DNA of 64,000 nt. Source: Fasciola hepatica (lineage: Eukaryota; Platyhelminthes; Trematoda; Plagiorchiida; Fasciolidae). The DNA lies in contig CANUEZ040000117.1 of assembly GCA_948099385.1 (NCBI GenBank), forward strand, positions 1,412,001 to 1,476,000, read 5' to 3'. Positions 10,736 to 23,300 of the stretch are shown here, piece after piece (the first letter of the stretch is position 1; each line of letters begins with the position of its first letter). A model generated the notes under the pieces. That model made no database searches, had not been told where the DNA came from, and saw only the letters and a program-made list of their open reading frames with translations. Made by a program: the position numbers and the translations under genes.

Positions 10736-11040
10736 ACGCTTCCTACATAGGAAGTACTATCCAAGTGTGTGAAAACAGCGCTTTTTGAGGTATAAGTTGC
10801 AAATTCCTGTTTCGTTCACGGTTTCCTCAAGCGCACAATGCAACGTGATTTTTCGAGCACGAAAACAGAAGTCAAAATCTAACTACTGCTACTGCTTCCA
10901 GTAGTCATGTTAGAAATTCGAAGCTTCGGGAGTGGGTACACTCCCGAAAAACGCGCTGTGCCCATGTCTAAAATAGTGTAGTGAACAGCTGTATTCTCAT
11001 TTGAATCGTATGGGGCGTGAATGAACGGGGGGTCCATTTT

Positions 11041-11175
11041 TCAGAATCACACGGAGTGCTCAATTATAAGGATGATCGGGCGGCAACGAACGCGAACCGG
11101 CCGTGTGTCTCCCGGGAAATTGTCCCCTCATCCAGGTACAGTGTCATACTACTCAGAGTGTGCTAACAGTTATGT
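11041..11175 (+). repeat. Decayed copy of the hammerhead-bearing repeat H
   Basis: Aligns by eye with the right arm of the foldback at 22410-22560: GGAGTGCTCAA, TATAAG, CGGCAA, CGCGAA, CCGG, CGTGTG, TCCGG or TCCAGG, and CATACTACTC. The ribozyme core is destroyed: GATGATCGGGCGG stands in place of CTGATGAGCGG, and CGCGAACC lacks one A. No opposite arm was found to its left. Confidence 0.5.
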
Positions 11176-11179
11176 TGAA

Positions 11180-11900
11180 ATCGAACACCAAACGGTGGAA
11201 AGCCAGTTCACAGCAGAAAGATCTAGTCACATATAGAAACAATGACATACCGCCTTATCCCTCAACGTCTTTCGTGGTAAAATTTTCGCTAGTATGTTCG
11301 TGGGGATGGCATATTGCTTCACGTAGTCTGAAAATACTGTTCTCTGCGTACGATAGTCTGAACTCTTCAAGTTATGTGCACCGGACGGTAGATTACTCGA
11401 GTCGACATTATAAAACTCTTCAAATGGTAACGCAGATTGCGCATAAACCCTTTTAAAGTTTAATCACATGATTCCTTACAAATTCGCAATGGGATTGCGT
11501 TAAATTTACTGAAACTGTTCATTCACCGAGATTGTTCTCCATTAGCCGCAGGGTACTCGTTGTTATGTTGTGACTTCATTTGTGACGTAAAACTACGTCC
11601 AATAGCGGGTGTCCCAAACGTCGTTCATTATGATCTTCCATGTAGAACGACTGGCGGTGTGTTCAATAGGTAGAGATGCGGCTGATGTACCGAATATATA
11701 AGACTGATCTATTTTTTTCTCATCCCGGCAGCGCCAGCTCATTTAGCTGAGATATTTACGCGGTTTTTAGCATCTTTCTTTTCCCTTGTGTTGGTATTTT
11801 CGGATAGTCCTGGGGCTCTGTGCAAAACTGTCTTATTGTCGCACTTCAATATCGAGTCTACCCGTAGTCAGGACAGTTCATTTAGCCCTTTATCCCATAC
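11180..11900. other. No recognisable feature
   Basis: The frame 11103-11456 runs from the hammerhead-repeat relic into unique sequence and shows no domain. No RNA gene or known repeat. Confidence 0.35.
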
Positions 11901-11929
11901 TGGTGTGTCAAAGCAGTGGCAGTAATTCA

Positions 11930-12500
11930 TATTTTTTATCCCACGTTTGCGCGTAACTGCACCGGAAGAGGCATACACCATGGTCTAACGACTTACTGCA
12001 TTATGAAAGAAAAACTGGTAACCATGTTCCTGAGATTTCCAGTGGAGAATCGCAGTATGGAATACGCCACCACCAATTCACGTATTTTTTAGCTCACGTC
12101 TCGCATATCTGGACCTCGGTAACTAATACTAATCGCAAACTGCATTTGGTATGGTTGGATGTCTCCAAAGTTTTCCAATAAGTGTCGAACGGAGGGCTGT
12201 TGTCGAAATCACATGGGCTTGATTTCCCGTCTTTCGGTGCTTTATAGGTTTTCGATTCGGTGGGACTCTTCTAAACACACCAGTTAACTAATGGCTTCCC
12301 TTAAGGCCCCTTGCTCTCAACCTCGCTGTTACTGCTTTTCATGAATGATCTTTCCACCACTTCTAAGCGTGCTCATGCCTTCTCTGGTGACATGACAATG
12401 GTTGGGTTGTGCATAGAGCGATTTGGAGGTTCGTCCAAGGTAAACGGTTTTCGCTCAGAGACACTCAATCTGCTTGCCGTTTCCACCTATGAACCCAACT
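11930..12500 (+). mobile_element. Decayed jockey/CR1-like LINE RT fragment
   Basis: Broken plus-strand frames keep scattered RT motifs: VWLDVSKVF (motif A, normally LDFSKAFD) near 12150-12175 and LLLLFMNDLSTTSKRAHAFSGDMT (motif B to C region) near 12320-12400. The active-site Asp pair has decayed. Several stops and shifts lie between. Probably related to the element at 1-645, but the regions do not overlap, so this is not proven. Confidence 0.5.
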
Positions 12501-12509
12501 AGTGATATC

Positions 12510-13680
12510 CGGAGGAAATCAGAGGCTGTACAACCTCTTGTGGTAAATGTACAGAGTTAACTCTATGGTTTTATGAAGAGATTTAAAGAATATCTCTCTA
12601 AGGAGACCCATTTAGGATGTTCTTTGTGATTGAATTCCTGTCAATACGGTAATGATAAATGCTATCAAAATTGTTTGAACTGTCGTCTATTCCTCTCCAG
12701 TACGAATTTCAGATGCTCCTATTATCGGTATTCTATCCGGAATTCTTCCTCTTCAACTCAGCACAAGACTCCGATAGACGCATTAGCTTCCAAGCTGGTG
12801 ACAGCCTCTGTTTTAATATTGTGGGATTCACGCTGGAATTGTTGACTTGACAACAGCTGTGTCTCAGTGTCTGCCACCGATAATGAACGCATATTCATCG
12901 TTGTCTAGCTAGCTCATTGAGGCTCATTCACTTGTTATTGTTACCCAGTAATCAGTTCGCCACTTATTCGTGCACTCCATTAGTTCAAACAGATGTGTGA
13001 CCATTAATCAGTTTCTACTGTAAATGAGTTTTTATAGATTTCTATTGAGTCTCTGTCCTTGCGTATCGTGGCATTCTGTCTATCTGATTGGAAGCATTCG
13101 TAGTGGATCAACGCGCTGAAGTCTGTGCCATTAAACAAGTTAGCCATCGATATACAAGAGATTACCGGAATCTGATTTACGATGACCGATGGATGTGCTG
13201 ATCTAAAATAAATGCTGCAAAAGTAGTTGAATTTGATAGGCTCTCTAGCTCATCTATTAATCCATCGGCCGCGGTTAGCGGTACTCACTGTCTGTCGATC
13301 GCACGATTATCGCAATCACCCAGTTTCCTAATGGCCCGCGAGTTAAAACCACTTGTTTCTTGGTACAAATGGTTCGAGGATTCGACTACACAAGGTAAAG
13401 TATGAATAGTCCGGTTCTTCCTCCATATATTCGGCTCCCTTAAACAGGACCGTTATGTTGATGATGCGACCGAGCAGTCGTTTCCGATTTTTGGTGACCT
13501 GTCTTCAGTGTTCCGTATCCGAACTCACCATATCTAGCTGTTGAAATGATTTCGTCACATGCGTCAGTCATCAGTGCGGGCGTTTCCAGCTCGTTGATTG
13601 GTATGTATCTGTATGTATGTATATATGAGAACAAGCAGAATTTGATTAATGCACATCTTTTTTTTGCTGCTCTGCTGAGA
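12510..13680. other. Non-coding; one weak repeat relic
   Basis: No gene seen. The stretch near 12845-12930 (CAACAGCTGTG, then TGTCTGCCACCGA, TTGTCTAGCTAG) resembles 33905-33975, so a low-copy repeat relic is likely. The 5' UTR exon of the kinase gene, if any, could lie here but cannot be placed. Confidence 0.35.
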
Positions 13681-13682
13681 CT

Positions 13683-13805
13683 TGTGGCCGGCGGTCATGT
13701 GGCAAGAGATACTAAATTCGAACTCTGCCGCCACTACCGGTGATCACATTGGGGGTTGCAGACAGTAATCCACTGTGTCACTCGGCTCGTTACCACGCCC
13801 CCGAC
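13683..13805 (+). repeat. tRNA-derived SINE family S, diverged copy
   Basis: Family text is recognisable (AAATTCGAACTCTGCCGCCA as B-box region, GCAGACAGTAATCCACTG, CGGCTCGTTACCACG). It is diverged and 3'-truncated. The long frame that begins at 13775 starts inside this SINE, so its upstream half is not host coding sequence. Confidence 0.65.
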
Positions 13806-14085
13806 CTATTAAGACTTCATGTGGTTCTCTACTACAGTTCTCAAGATTATGTTCCCTGGTCGCCCATGACAGTAGGTCCTTGTGTCCATCACTATTTGTG
13901 TTGGTGATCTGTCTATTAATTGAGCCTTCGTTTTTGAAATCAAACACAAAGTTGATCATTCTTCACATGTATTTCACCGTGATTACCGAGTTCTCGATAA
14001 ATAGCAGCATCAGCGTTTTTTGTCAGCAAGGTGCATTGGTTATTTCCTTTTTCCAATCTTCAGCCGTATTCATTCTCTATTTTAG

Positions 14086-14353
14086 CCATAAACCTGGAGA
14101 CCTGGATTGCACCGTTATGCTCACGGATCTCGAGGACATATCATTAGACCTGCAAAAAGCCATACTTAAAGAATGTAATGTTCCCGTTTTTCATTGGTCT
14201 AAGGTCCAATTGAATTCACCAGGTCCAATCGATTCCCGTTCGCACAAAGAGTGGCTTACCTACTTGGATAAAGTGGAGCAAAAATTACGTCAGTCCAATT
14301 TAACCGAGCACGCTAATCGAATCATGTTAAAGTTGTACGAAGACGCATGCTCG
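14086..14353 (+). CDS. TTK: TTK exon 1 (probable first coding exon, start of TPR region)
   Basis: Acceptor TATTTTAG at 14085 and donor TCG/GTAAAG at 14354. The frame is open and ends in phase 0. Residues HKEWLTYLDKVEQKL and RIMLKLYEDACS match the start of the TTK TPR domain (human PEDWLSLLLKLEK) by recall. The first Met in the exon is ATG 14117, a plausible translation start if a 5' UTR exon splices to 14086. Upstream open frame to 13775 is SINE-derived and is not used. Confidence 0.65.
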
Positions 14354-17300
14354 GTAAAGTCTCTCCTCTGTTCGTCCAACTTTCCCCTACGCTCATGTTT
14401 CAGTGTCTTTCGGAAAAATGGGACGAAGAAGCCTACGTGATCATGTTTATTCGTCGCATAATCCTAGCTCTACACGAGTAGGTCTACTATACTGCGACTA
14501 GATAACACGTTTTTCAAAATTTCTGTTGTTAATCAGACAGTCCAGCACAGGCTTGTTCCTCTTGTCTCTTTGCTCATTCAATACTAGACGTAACCCGCGA
14601 GCGGCGATAACGGTCGCTTTCCTATACGATATCGTCGGTGGGTGGTATTGTATACTTTCAACGAACCTCTTGCTTCCTTACTACAGGTCAGAAAAAGCGG
14701 GCACAAAACTTACTGACTAATGCGAAGAAATTTGCAGATCATCAGGGTTTGAGGCAGTTGAATGCGGCCTACGACTTACTTGCGCAAGATGGCAATCTGA
14801 AACCACTCATGGGAAATTTCTACTATGAGCCACCGAAACAAAGTACGTTTCCTTTTGAATTCTACTTTGAATGGACCAACCATGTGTGTATGTGCTCCGA
14901 GTTCGCACGACAACGACTGACGTTCATCATCTATTCTCTTCGGATTCATCTTGCACGGCCTTGTAATACTACTGGTTTTCGCAAGAGGACGTGTCGCCTT
15001 ATAGATCGGCAGGACCACCGATTCACACCAACTCTCTGGAGCCTGTTCCTCCTCCCATATTAAATTGAGGAGTTTTGTCAACTTTAATAACGATGCTGAA
15101 CTACCGTCTTTGAAAACAGACGGAAACAACCTCAGTCTGGTAGCCTTATTGCGTTTTAGGTAGCTCATCATAAGGAAAACCTCCGCTTTTGACGGAGGAC
15201 GGGTACCTACAACTAGAGCTGTAACCATCGCGCTAGTGAGCAAGCCTGTCGTGAACGAAGGCCAATTAAACTTCTAGTTCTGTATTACGATGTATCGCAC
15301 AGCGATACGGTTTTAACTGGCAAAATAATTTCTAAACATTCAAATTGTCCTATGCGTTTGAACTTACTGACGCTAGATTTAGGATTACGGTTTTTAACCT
15401 TTGGTGTCTTCTAAGATTATACGACGGTTTTCTCTCTTCTGGGTGTCGTTATAGCTTCCAAAAATCGTGTATCCATTTTTGAGTGATCATTTGGTAAAAA
15501 CAAGAATCTTCTGTGTGGTACATAAAAAATTCAATTACTTGATCATTTCAGTTCACCATTGATCAAGTCATTAGTTGCTGTCCTGCTGAGTACCGAATTA
15601 CGATCCCAGTAATTCGAAAGATTCATCGTGACAACACAGCTGTCCGCTATCTGAAATGATGAACTCGTGACTAATAACTTCGTATCTTTCGTTGTAGGGA
15701 AATAATTAAGAAAATGCTAGGCAGCAACGGAGTGGGACTTTTTCATCAGTAGTGTGAATTGGGGTAATACATATTAATCGTGGTTTACAGTTGCCAAAAG
15801 TCATCCGTGGTATTACCGTTACTAGCGTTATTAGTATTATTATTATTACCCTCATTATCTCTGTTCGTGTCGAACATTTTAGACGAACTACAATTCTTGG
15901 ACATATCACTGAGTAAGTCATGCCCACGTATTCCAGCATGTTTACACTCCAATCCTTGCCGTAGATCAGAGTTGTACCGACACAACCTTCAAGAAGTAAG
16001 TTTTGTAATTACCACATTACTTCACTATTGACACCCCATCTACAGACCTTTCACATCTCATCAAAAAGCAGATATGTTGTTTCCACCTACTCTGCCAATA
16101 CGTAGTGCCCAAGGTAAGCCCTCAATTTTGGGGACCTTCCCACTTCTAATCATCCACTCAGTCAATTAATCATCCGACGTTTACATGGAGGATTAAAAGT
16201 TCGCGGCTTATACGTAAAACTCAGCTGTCAAGAGTTTACAAGAACAATCGACTTGAGCTATGGACACACCTCAGAATCCAAAGTTTTTGTGTGCTACTCG
16301 GATTAGTTGATCTATCGATGTAACAAAAACTAGCTCATGCACATAATAGAGGGAGGAGTGGTCAGCAAAACAATTTCCACTTGACTAACCGCGTTTGTCT
16401 AGGATTCGTAGTATAGCGACGTTTAAAAAATGAATGGATGTAGCTTAAAGCCAGGTGAACAATCAAAAATTGGAGAGCAAAAATAATCGAACTGATCGAG
16501 ATACCGTAGGGTGAGACAGAGACCGATCGACCTCAGGAGAGTCAGGCGGAACTTTAGTGCAGTACTGTCACGGTACAACCAGTTAGGTGAGACAAATCTA
16601 ACTGACGTGCTCACTGCTTCGGCCATAGAACTAAGGAATGAGTGTAGTTTGCGTACGAGAATAGCAAATATAGAGGCTTACGAAGTTCATATCTGTAAAA
16701 CGATAGAATACTCGGGCGACAAAGGTTGGAGGAGTGTATCTATCTTGTAAACGCCACGTATTTGAGGAACGTAACGAGGTTCAACCCGAGGGTCGGAAGT
16801 TCCACTCTGCAATAGGGCTGGTTTTACGCCATATTCTAGCTCAGCGGAGATGTATGATTCAAGAAAATCAGAGACAAGATTTCAACGTCACCTCGTAAAT
16901 ACATCAGGAACGTGGGGAATACTTCACCGAGGTTGGAGAACTACGCACCACCCAAGAGTAAGCCATAGAAAAATAGAAACAGTGCAAATTGTGAACAGTA
17001 ATTTACAGTCTTTGAGAACCAATCAGTCGCTTGCTCATTTGCCTTGTTCATCATTCCGTTTCAGATCGCTTCCCACCCACTCTTTCTGGGTCCCTTTCCG
17101 GATCAGTTTGTCATTCTTCCCGAACAGATGTGATCAGCCGGTCTACCAGTTACGACTTTACTGAGGTGACACCGGATCTGCGACGGTATTCAACCCCACC
17201 GTTGGTAGAGTGTTCTTTGCCGTATTTGAATCTGCTCTCCTCAAACCAGTTGGAGAAGTCGAAAAATTTTTCCAGGTACGCAAAAATCATTCTTGTCCGT

Positions 17301-20300
17301 TTTTTACACGGTCGTCTTAGCGCGTTTTTCATCAATACCACTGGTGTTCCACTACTTATCCTCCGGTAACTTCATAGTACGTATGGGTTAAAATTTGTTA
17401 CTGTTTGATTACATTCAAAATACAAATGACCGTGTAGGTTTTCCTGACGGTCACCACAGTAGAAAACATACTACTTAAAACGCAACGTTTGAAAGCAAAA
17501 CAAAAAGCTTTGGCTTATTGTTCTGGACGTTTAGATCATGTTGGTTTATATCTGTTGATAACCGGTAGCCACTGCGGTCTGATTAAGGTTAGGAGGAATA
17601 ACACCTCTAATTAAGGTCTCTTCGTGTTATCATCGTTGAATGTCCGCTCCAGTCTTTGATCGTCATCGGAAACACTTGGCGCCCTTACTCCATTAAACCA
17701 CTCGATTGATGGCTTAGCTGGTAGCTCTTTTTTGACATGCTACGGTCGCTGTGGCTGTAACCCTTTTAAATCTGAACTTCCTTGATAACCTGTCCACGAA
17801 AGACTCTAATGTTCTACTGGCATCAAGATCTGGAACTTACCTTGTTTTGACGTTGATATGTGGGGCTGCATCTTCTGATTAGATTAGATAGATGCGTCCT
17901 TATCATCGCTCTCAACGTTTGGTCCATCAATAACGGCCCGCGACACCAAATGGTTTTGACAGAAATTTTCTCCGGGTATTTTCGAAACTCTAATAGATCT
18001 TCGTCCGCTTTTAATGTTGCACATCATCTGTCTCGTTTTCGTCATTTTAGTATTTGTTGACCTGGTGCCAACGCAATGACACCGGATAAAGGTTGCAAAA
18101 TGGAGCGCAAATTGGGGTCAACATTAAGACTGAAACAAGTGAAAGCAAATATTTTTCAATATTTTCACCGTACAAATCTTGTACATTTTTTGTCTATTTT
18201 TCAATTGTTTATGGGAAACAGGACGTCAACAGACAGGTCATACAACATTCGCGCCACTGGATTTGGTTCCGAGCCATATATCTCGGCGTCCCTACCCGAA
18301 AGAAATCATCCCTTGGGCCCCAACCTGGAAGGCGGGAACCACTAGCCGAAGCTTAATTCTTAATGCCCCTACGCCAAGTTATGATCTCGTCGCCACGCCT
18401 CTTCTTCCAGTCTTGCCCAAGAAGAAGTAAGTAATGGACAGGCATACGTGAAACATATCCGAGCCATCGGAGGCGATGCAGAACGACCATCTCAGTCACA
18501 TGGCGACTTTCAACACCGAACACACGACGACCTATTTCGTCATTACTCACCCGATGTTTCCACTAGACATGAACAATACTTTGAAGATTTTGGTGGTCGA
18601 ACACAGCAAGCCGCCGAGCATCCTCAACGCGGAGGGGCCGGGTCTGGCAACCGTAAAGAAGAACATTACGACTGTGGCATCGTACACCCTTCCCTTGAGA
18701 GAAAGCCCGATGTCTTTGCGGTGCCACAGGTGGTGCACGTTCACGAAAGCTGCTCTGGCTCTCGCGATTCGTGATGTGATCTCCCCAACACCACCTCCAG
18801 CTTTTATCAATCTCCGGATGTACTTAAAGCTACTGACTACCTCTTACTGATCGCCACAAAGAATGAGTGCAAGCACAGGTTCCTTCCAGCCTCGAAGAAG
18901 CACCTTGCATTTTAGAGGCGCAAATCACATACCGTATCTGGACACCTCAATCGCCAAGAGACCCAATGCGTGTTGAATTATATGTGCACTATCGCTCAGC
19001 AAGTCGATATCACTGGCATACTCTAAATCAAAAACTCTGTTCCGTGGGGGGAATTCAATTCCACCGTTTTTTAGGTCATAAAGCGTTCCGTAGAATATCC
19101 TTTATAGCAAAATTGGAAAGAATCGAGGATGTGGGGCAGTCTTGTACTCCAATGAAGACAGCAAAGCGTGGCGAAAACTGGCCATACGCCCTAACCCAAC
19201 CTGAGGTGTGACAGCACAGTTCTTTGAGGTCCGACACATGCTTCTCGGGTAAATCATTTCATAACGAACACTGCCATAGTACAGACTGATCAGCTTGGTC
19301 GAAGGCTGCACGAATGTCTGGAAACAATGATCGTTTGCCTTTGGAAAGCGTAACAGTGTTCTAACAGTTGTGGGAGGGTGAAGATCTGATCAATGCATCC
19401 GCGGCTGGTACAAAACCCAGTCTGTTCCTTGCGAGTTTGCTGACCATGCATGTTGTAAAACCTGCGAAAAATGGGACACGCGAGTAGTTTAAACGCTATC
19501 GAGATTAGCCTTATGCCCTTATGGTTGGCGCAATCACTGCACGAACTCTTTGTTAAAAGCGGGAACAGCGATCGATACCTCTTCCATTCCACCACACGGA
19601 AAGGACTTTCTCAGAGAGCCAGACCTTTGAGAACAAAGCTTAAAGTTTTCTAACAAGCTTCATTACAATGTCTTAAAATAGGCCTGGGGAAGGACCATCG
19701 GAGCCCGGCGCTTTATGACGTCTTAAGGCTTTGATTTCCCTGCTGATCTCCACCTCAGAAAGGGATACTGTCGAAACAGACCACGGGACGTGTTCCCATA
19801 CGGCTATCGGAGGAGCTGATGCCGAAGGCCGGCTAAACTGCGCTTTAAAATGCACCGCCCAGCGTGCAAGAAGTCACTGCAAACAGACCATTTCGCTCAT
19901 ACCCATTGTCTTCTTACCGGTGGCTCGGATAAGATAAAACGACTTGCGGGAATTTCCCGTAGCGGTTGCTTGTTTTATCTCTGATGGTTCTTGGAACCAT
20001 CAAATTCCGAGATCCCTACGTATACCCTTGTTGTGAGCCGTGTTTCATTATGGTGACTACTATCCAGAATGAACTGGCGTGCACCAAGAAGACGCAGAGG
20101 CTCAGAAAAAATCCAGGTGTCGGGACACGCCGGGTCAGACCACAACTCACTATGCCAGTAGAGTACAAAGTATTCTAAATAAGCGACCAGTGCTAGCTGA
20201 TATTATCTGATGGTGTTGATTTTTGTTTTTAGGCTGGTGCATTTCGGGAAGCTGAGAAGCAAGACGGATCAGACAGTATATCACAGTCTAACCGCCACTG

Positions 20301-23300
20301 CATCACGTTTGCACACCTACGAAGCACATGGACTGCTCAATGCAAACTAACGCATGGTCGTAGTCAAGGGGAGTGCTCCAGTACGACCGGCAGCCGCGCC
20401 ATTTGTAGTTAATCGGGAAGTGGTCTATCTGAGTCCATCGCTGACTTGAAGAGGGCTGACACCGCGTGGCGTACCAGCAATTAGAATGTCTGAAGTTCGT
20501 ACTGGCGAGAAACAGGGAGTGACCTGTACACAAAGCCAACAACCGTTCTCCGCTTTCCGAATCACAGTAATTGAGACCAGAGGGCATCCCAAATGCGCCT
20601 CGTTCGTGTGCCAGCTGAAATCACGATATCACCCCGTTTTGCTTAACGTAGAAGGTCGTGTAACTTTTAGCAGAAGATATTTTTCATTTCATCTTGGCTG
20701 CAAAGTTTGAGGCAATAAACCGAGAAGATAAATTGCGTGTAGCGGGACGGTGTTTCCCTACTTTGCACGAACCTCTAAGCCTCGTTGCATACAACCGACT
20801 GTCGACTGGGATTCAGTCAAGTAGCGTAACCTCCGCCCTCTCACTGAGGGTTACACCTACACCAGAAAGACCGACAGTCACAGCCTCAGGGTTCCCAGAC
20901 AAACGCAAGTAAAACTTCACAGAAGGACCGGATGGGGGCGTCAGTCGAACGATCGAGCTGGTTCCTTGGATGCGAGTTCCTTGAATATAAAACACGCTGA
21001 TGGCAAGGGTCTCCTGCGTACGAGCTAAACACGCCTGTTGTCCTATACGCATCGGTGTTCGCCCAATAACTGTGGCTAACTTAAAAGGATGCCGAGGGCA
21101 AAGAAGAGCATCAGCTGGCGAAAGCGGATCCGGTGAAGTTTGGATGCTAAACGAATAAAGACGCGAGAGAACAGGAACAAGACTTTCCTCAGAGACACTA
21201 CCGCAAACACTGCCGGCTGCAGTTCCCGAGCAGTGTGAAAATGTATGAGAAAGGTGATGTGTGGGATTTGAATAAACAACGTGTGTGTACGGTGTGAGAA
21301 TGTCAGTCCGATTATGTCTTTTCAGAATGCAGCTATCGTTTTGTAAGATATCCATCATTTGCATCATTGTTGACGAAGAAGAGGAAGGTCAATATAACAG
21401 TCTATTTCACCGCACGCTTTTTCGCGATTTTTGAAATTCATTGAAGCGAATGAGTACGTGAAAGAGACAACATCTGGTGTGAGTGTTCGAAAGAGTTCGT
21501 GAAGCAGGTAAGAGGGAGGAGGTAGAACACTGTTTCCATATGGTCATTTGAAGTGTTGTGGGCTGTTGTACTACTCGGTCGCCCAGTCCAGAGTAGGCTT
21601 TTTTATTTAAGGATACACTTCTACCCTTTGCGCAAGCGAGCTTGTCCTGCGAGGCAGTAGTGTTGCTCCAGATGAACCGGTAACCAATTGTGCGGTTTTT
21701 TCGCCTCTTCTGTTAACCTTGAGGGATAAGTAGGACGCGACAAGGAGTTATGGTCTCGTTTACTGGCGGGCCACACTCGCCACATCACAGTGCTGTCAGC
21801 TGAGTTGTGTGACCTTTTAGCAAAAATGCCACCACATCCTGGAGCACTGCCGCTTGTTGTTCATGACCGCTTATTTGGTATGTTCATCTTATTCACGGTC
21901 GTTCTCCTATCCGTGACCTGTGGACGCGCCAGGCAGCACAGCTGTGCTCTGTCCGGATTGGACAACCGGGTGTTTTCGCAATACTGAATCATATATATAT
22001 AAGACCAGTATTGCAGTCCTTCGTTTTCCCTTCGACTACGGGCTGAATGTCTTTCACGAATGCATAGTACAATTTTGGATTGCTATCAAGCTTCAAGATT
22101 TCACGTCTTGGAGGATCCAGGCGATGATGTGGTGTGTGAACTGAAAGATCATCGTTGTTGCTCACATTGTTACAGGTCGAATCGCATTTACGATTTCCAT
22201 GCAATCTCTCAGTAGTTTTTCACGCAGTATAACTTATCTAACTCAATACGCTTCCCGACTTTCAATATTTCTAGATTCGTTAGCTCTAACCATACTTGTT
22301 TTTTTCGATATGAGTAGTATGGCACTGTATCTCGATGACAGGACGAAATTTCCCTGGAAACGCACGACCGGCTTCGCGATTATTGCCGCTCATCAGATAT
22401 GCTGTAAACCAACTGTGGAGTGCTCAAGTATAAGAAGAATTGGCGGAAGAGAGACTGGTACGCATATCTGATGAGCGGCAATAACCGCGAAACCGGTCGT
22501 GTGCTTCTGGGAAAATTTTGTCCTGTCGTCCGGATACAGTGCCATACTACTCATATCGAAAATCCATACTTGGGATCATGTGTTCTCGTTCTGAAGGTTA
22601 GCCGTGTTAACCGACGAATTAACCTTGGAAGTACCACCGTGTGATTCTAAAAATGGTTTCGATCAAATCCACTTCAGTCCACTGAGATTTGTGATCCCGT
22701 TCCCAGATATACTCGTTCAAGTACTCGAGAAACTTGGTAAAAAGTAGTCGAATATCTCACTAAAACCGCTTTTAATAATAAAACAATTGTAACGGTGCAA
22801 TGTCTCATGATAAAAAATCGGAAAATGGGGAAAGGGAAGTGCTACCTACATTCAAGGTAATTAACCGATGGTTTTGGGCAAAATGCAGCAACGTGTGCTA
22901 TAGTGCGGGGAAAATGTGGTTGAATCCAAGATGATCAATCATTCAGAACTGCAGAAAGAATAACTGACTAACAGAGCTGCAATTACAGAAGAGAAAAAAA
23001 CAGTTCATTATAGAGTCTATCTTTTAAATAGTAGTGGTTGGTAGTGAATATTCTTTGCACTAGACAGAAAATAACAGGAATAGAGTGAAAAATGGACCTC
23101 CAAGTCTCTTGGAATAAATAGGTACGTTATCATTGGGTCAGATCACACAATATTCCCCATAGTCTGAGACATATAGTCAGCGCTGACAATGAAGGGTATT
23201 GTTTACTCCAAGTCTCACTGTCTGATTGTCAGCTATACTCAATAGTGCAGTGGGCTTTTGAGGTTATGAGGTATATCCCTTCCACCGCACTTATTCTACC

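Larger units (their letters stand above)
22307..22561. repeat. Foldback (inverted-repeat) element with hammerhead ribozymes, repeat H
   Basis: Left arm 22307-22407 and right arm 22462-22561 are inverted copies of about 100 bp, separated by about 54 bp. The outer ends read CGATATGAGTAGTATGGCAC on the left and its complement (CATACTACTCATATCG) on the right. Each arm holds a hammerhead motif, intact in the right arm on the plus strand and slightly degraded in the left arm on the minus strand. Related decayed copies lie at 11041-11175 and 56341-56505. Confidence 0.8.

Noticed and set aside
13546..13600. Minus-strand CTGATGA near 13567 followed by GAAA, a possible hammerhead
   Set aside because: The bases between the two boxes do not form stem II, and no stem III or stem I fits.
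13775..14085. Long open frame upstream of kinase exon 1
   Set aside because: It begins inside a tRNA-derived SINE, and a good splice acceptor at 14085 separates it from the conserved part.
14537..14637. Extra kinase exon that would restore phase between exons 2 and 3
   Set aside because: Splice phases fit, but the peptide is hydrophobic and does not look like TPR. Kept only as a candidate, not annotated.
15552..15659. Possible kinase exon after CATTTCAG
   Set aside because: Fits no neighbouring phase without a stop and lacks a good donor before its stop codon.
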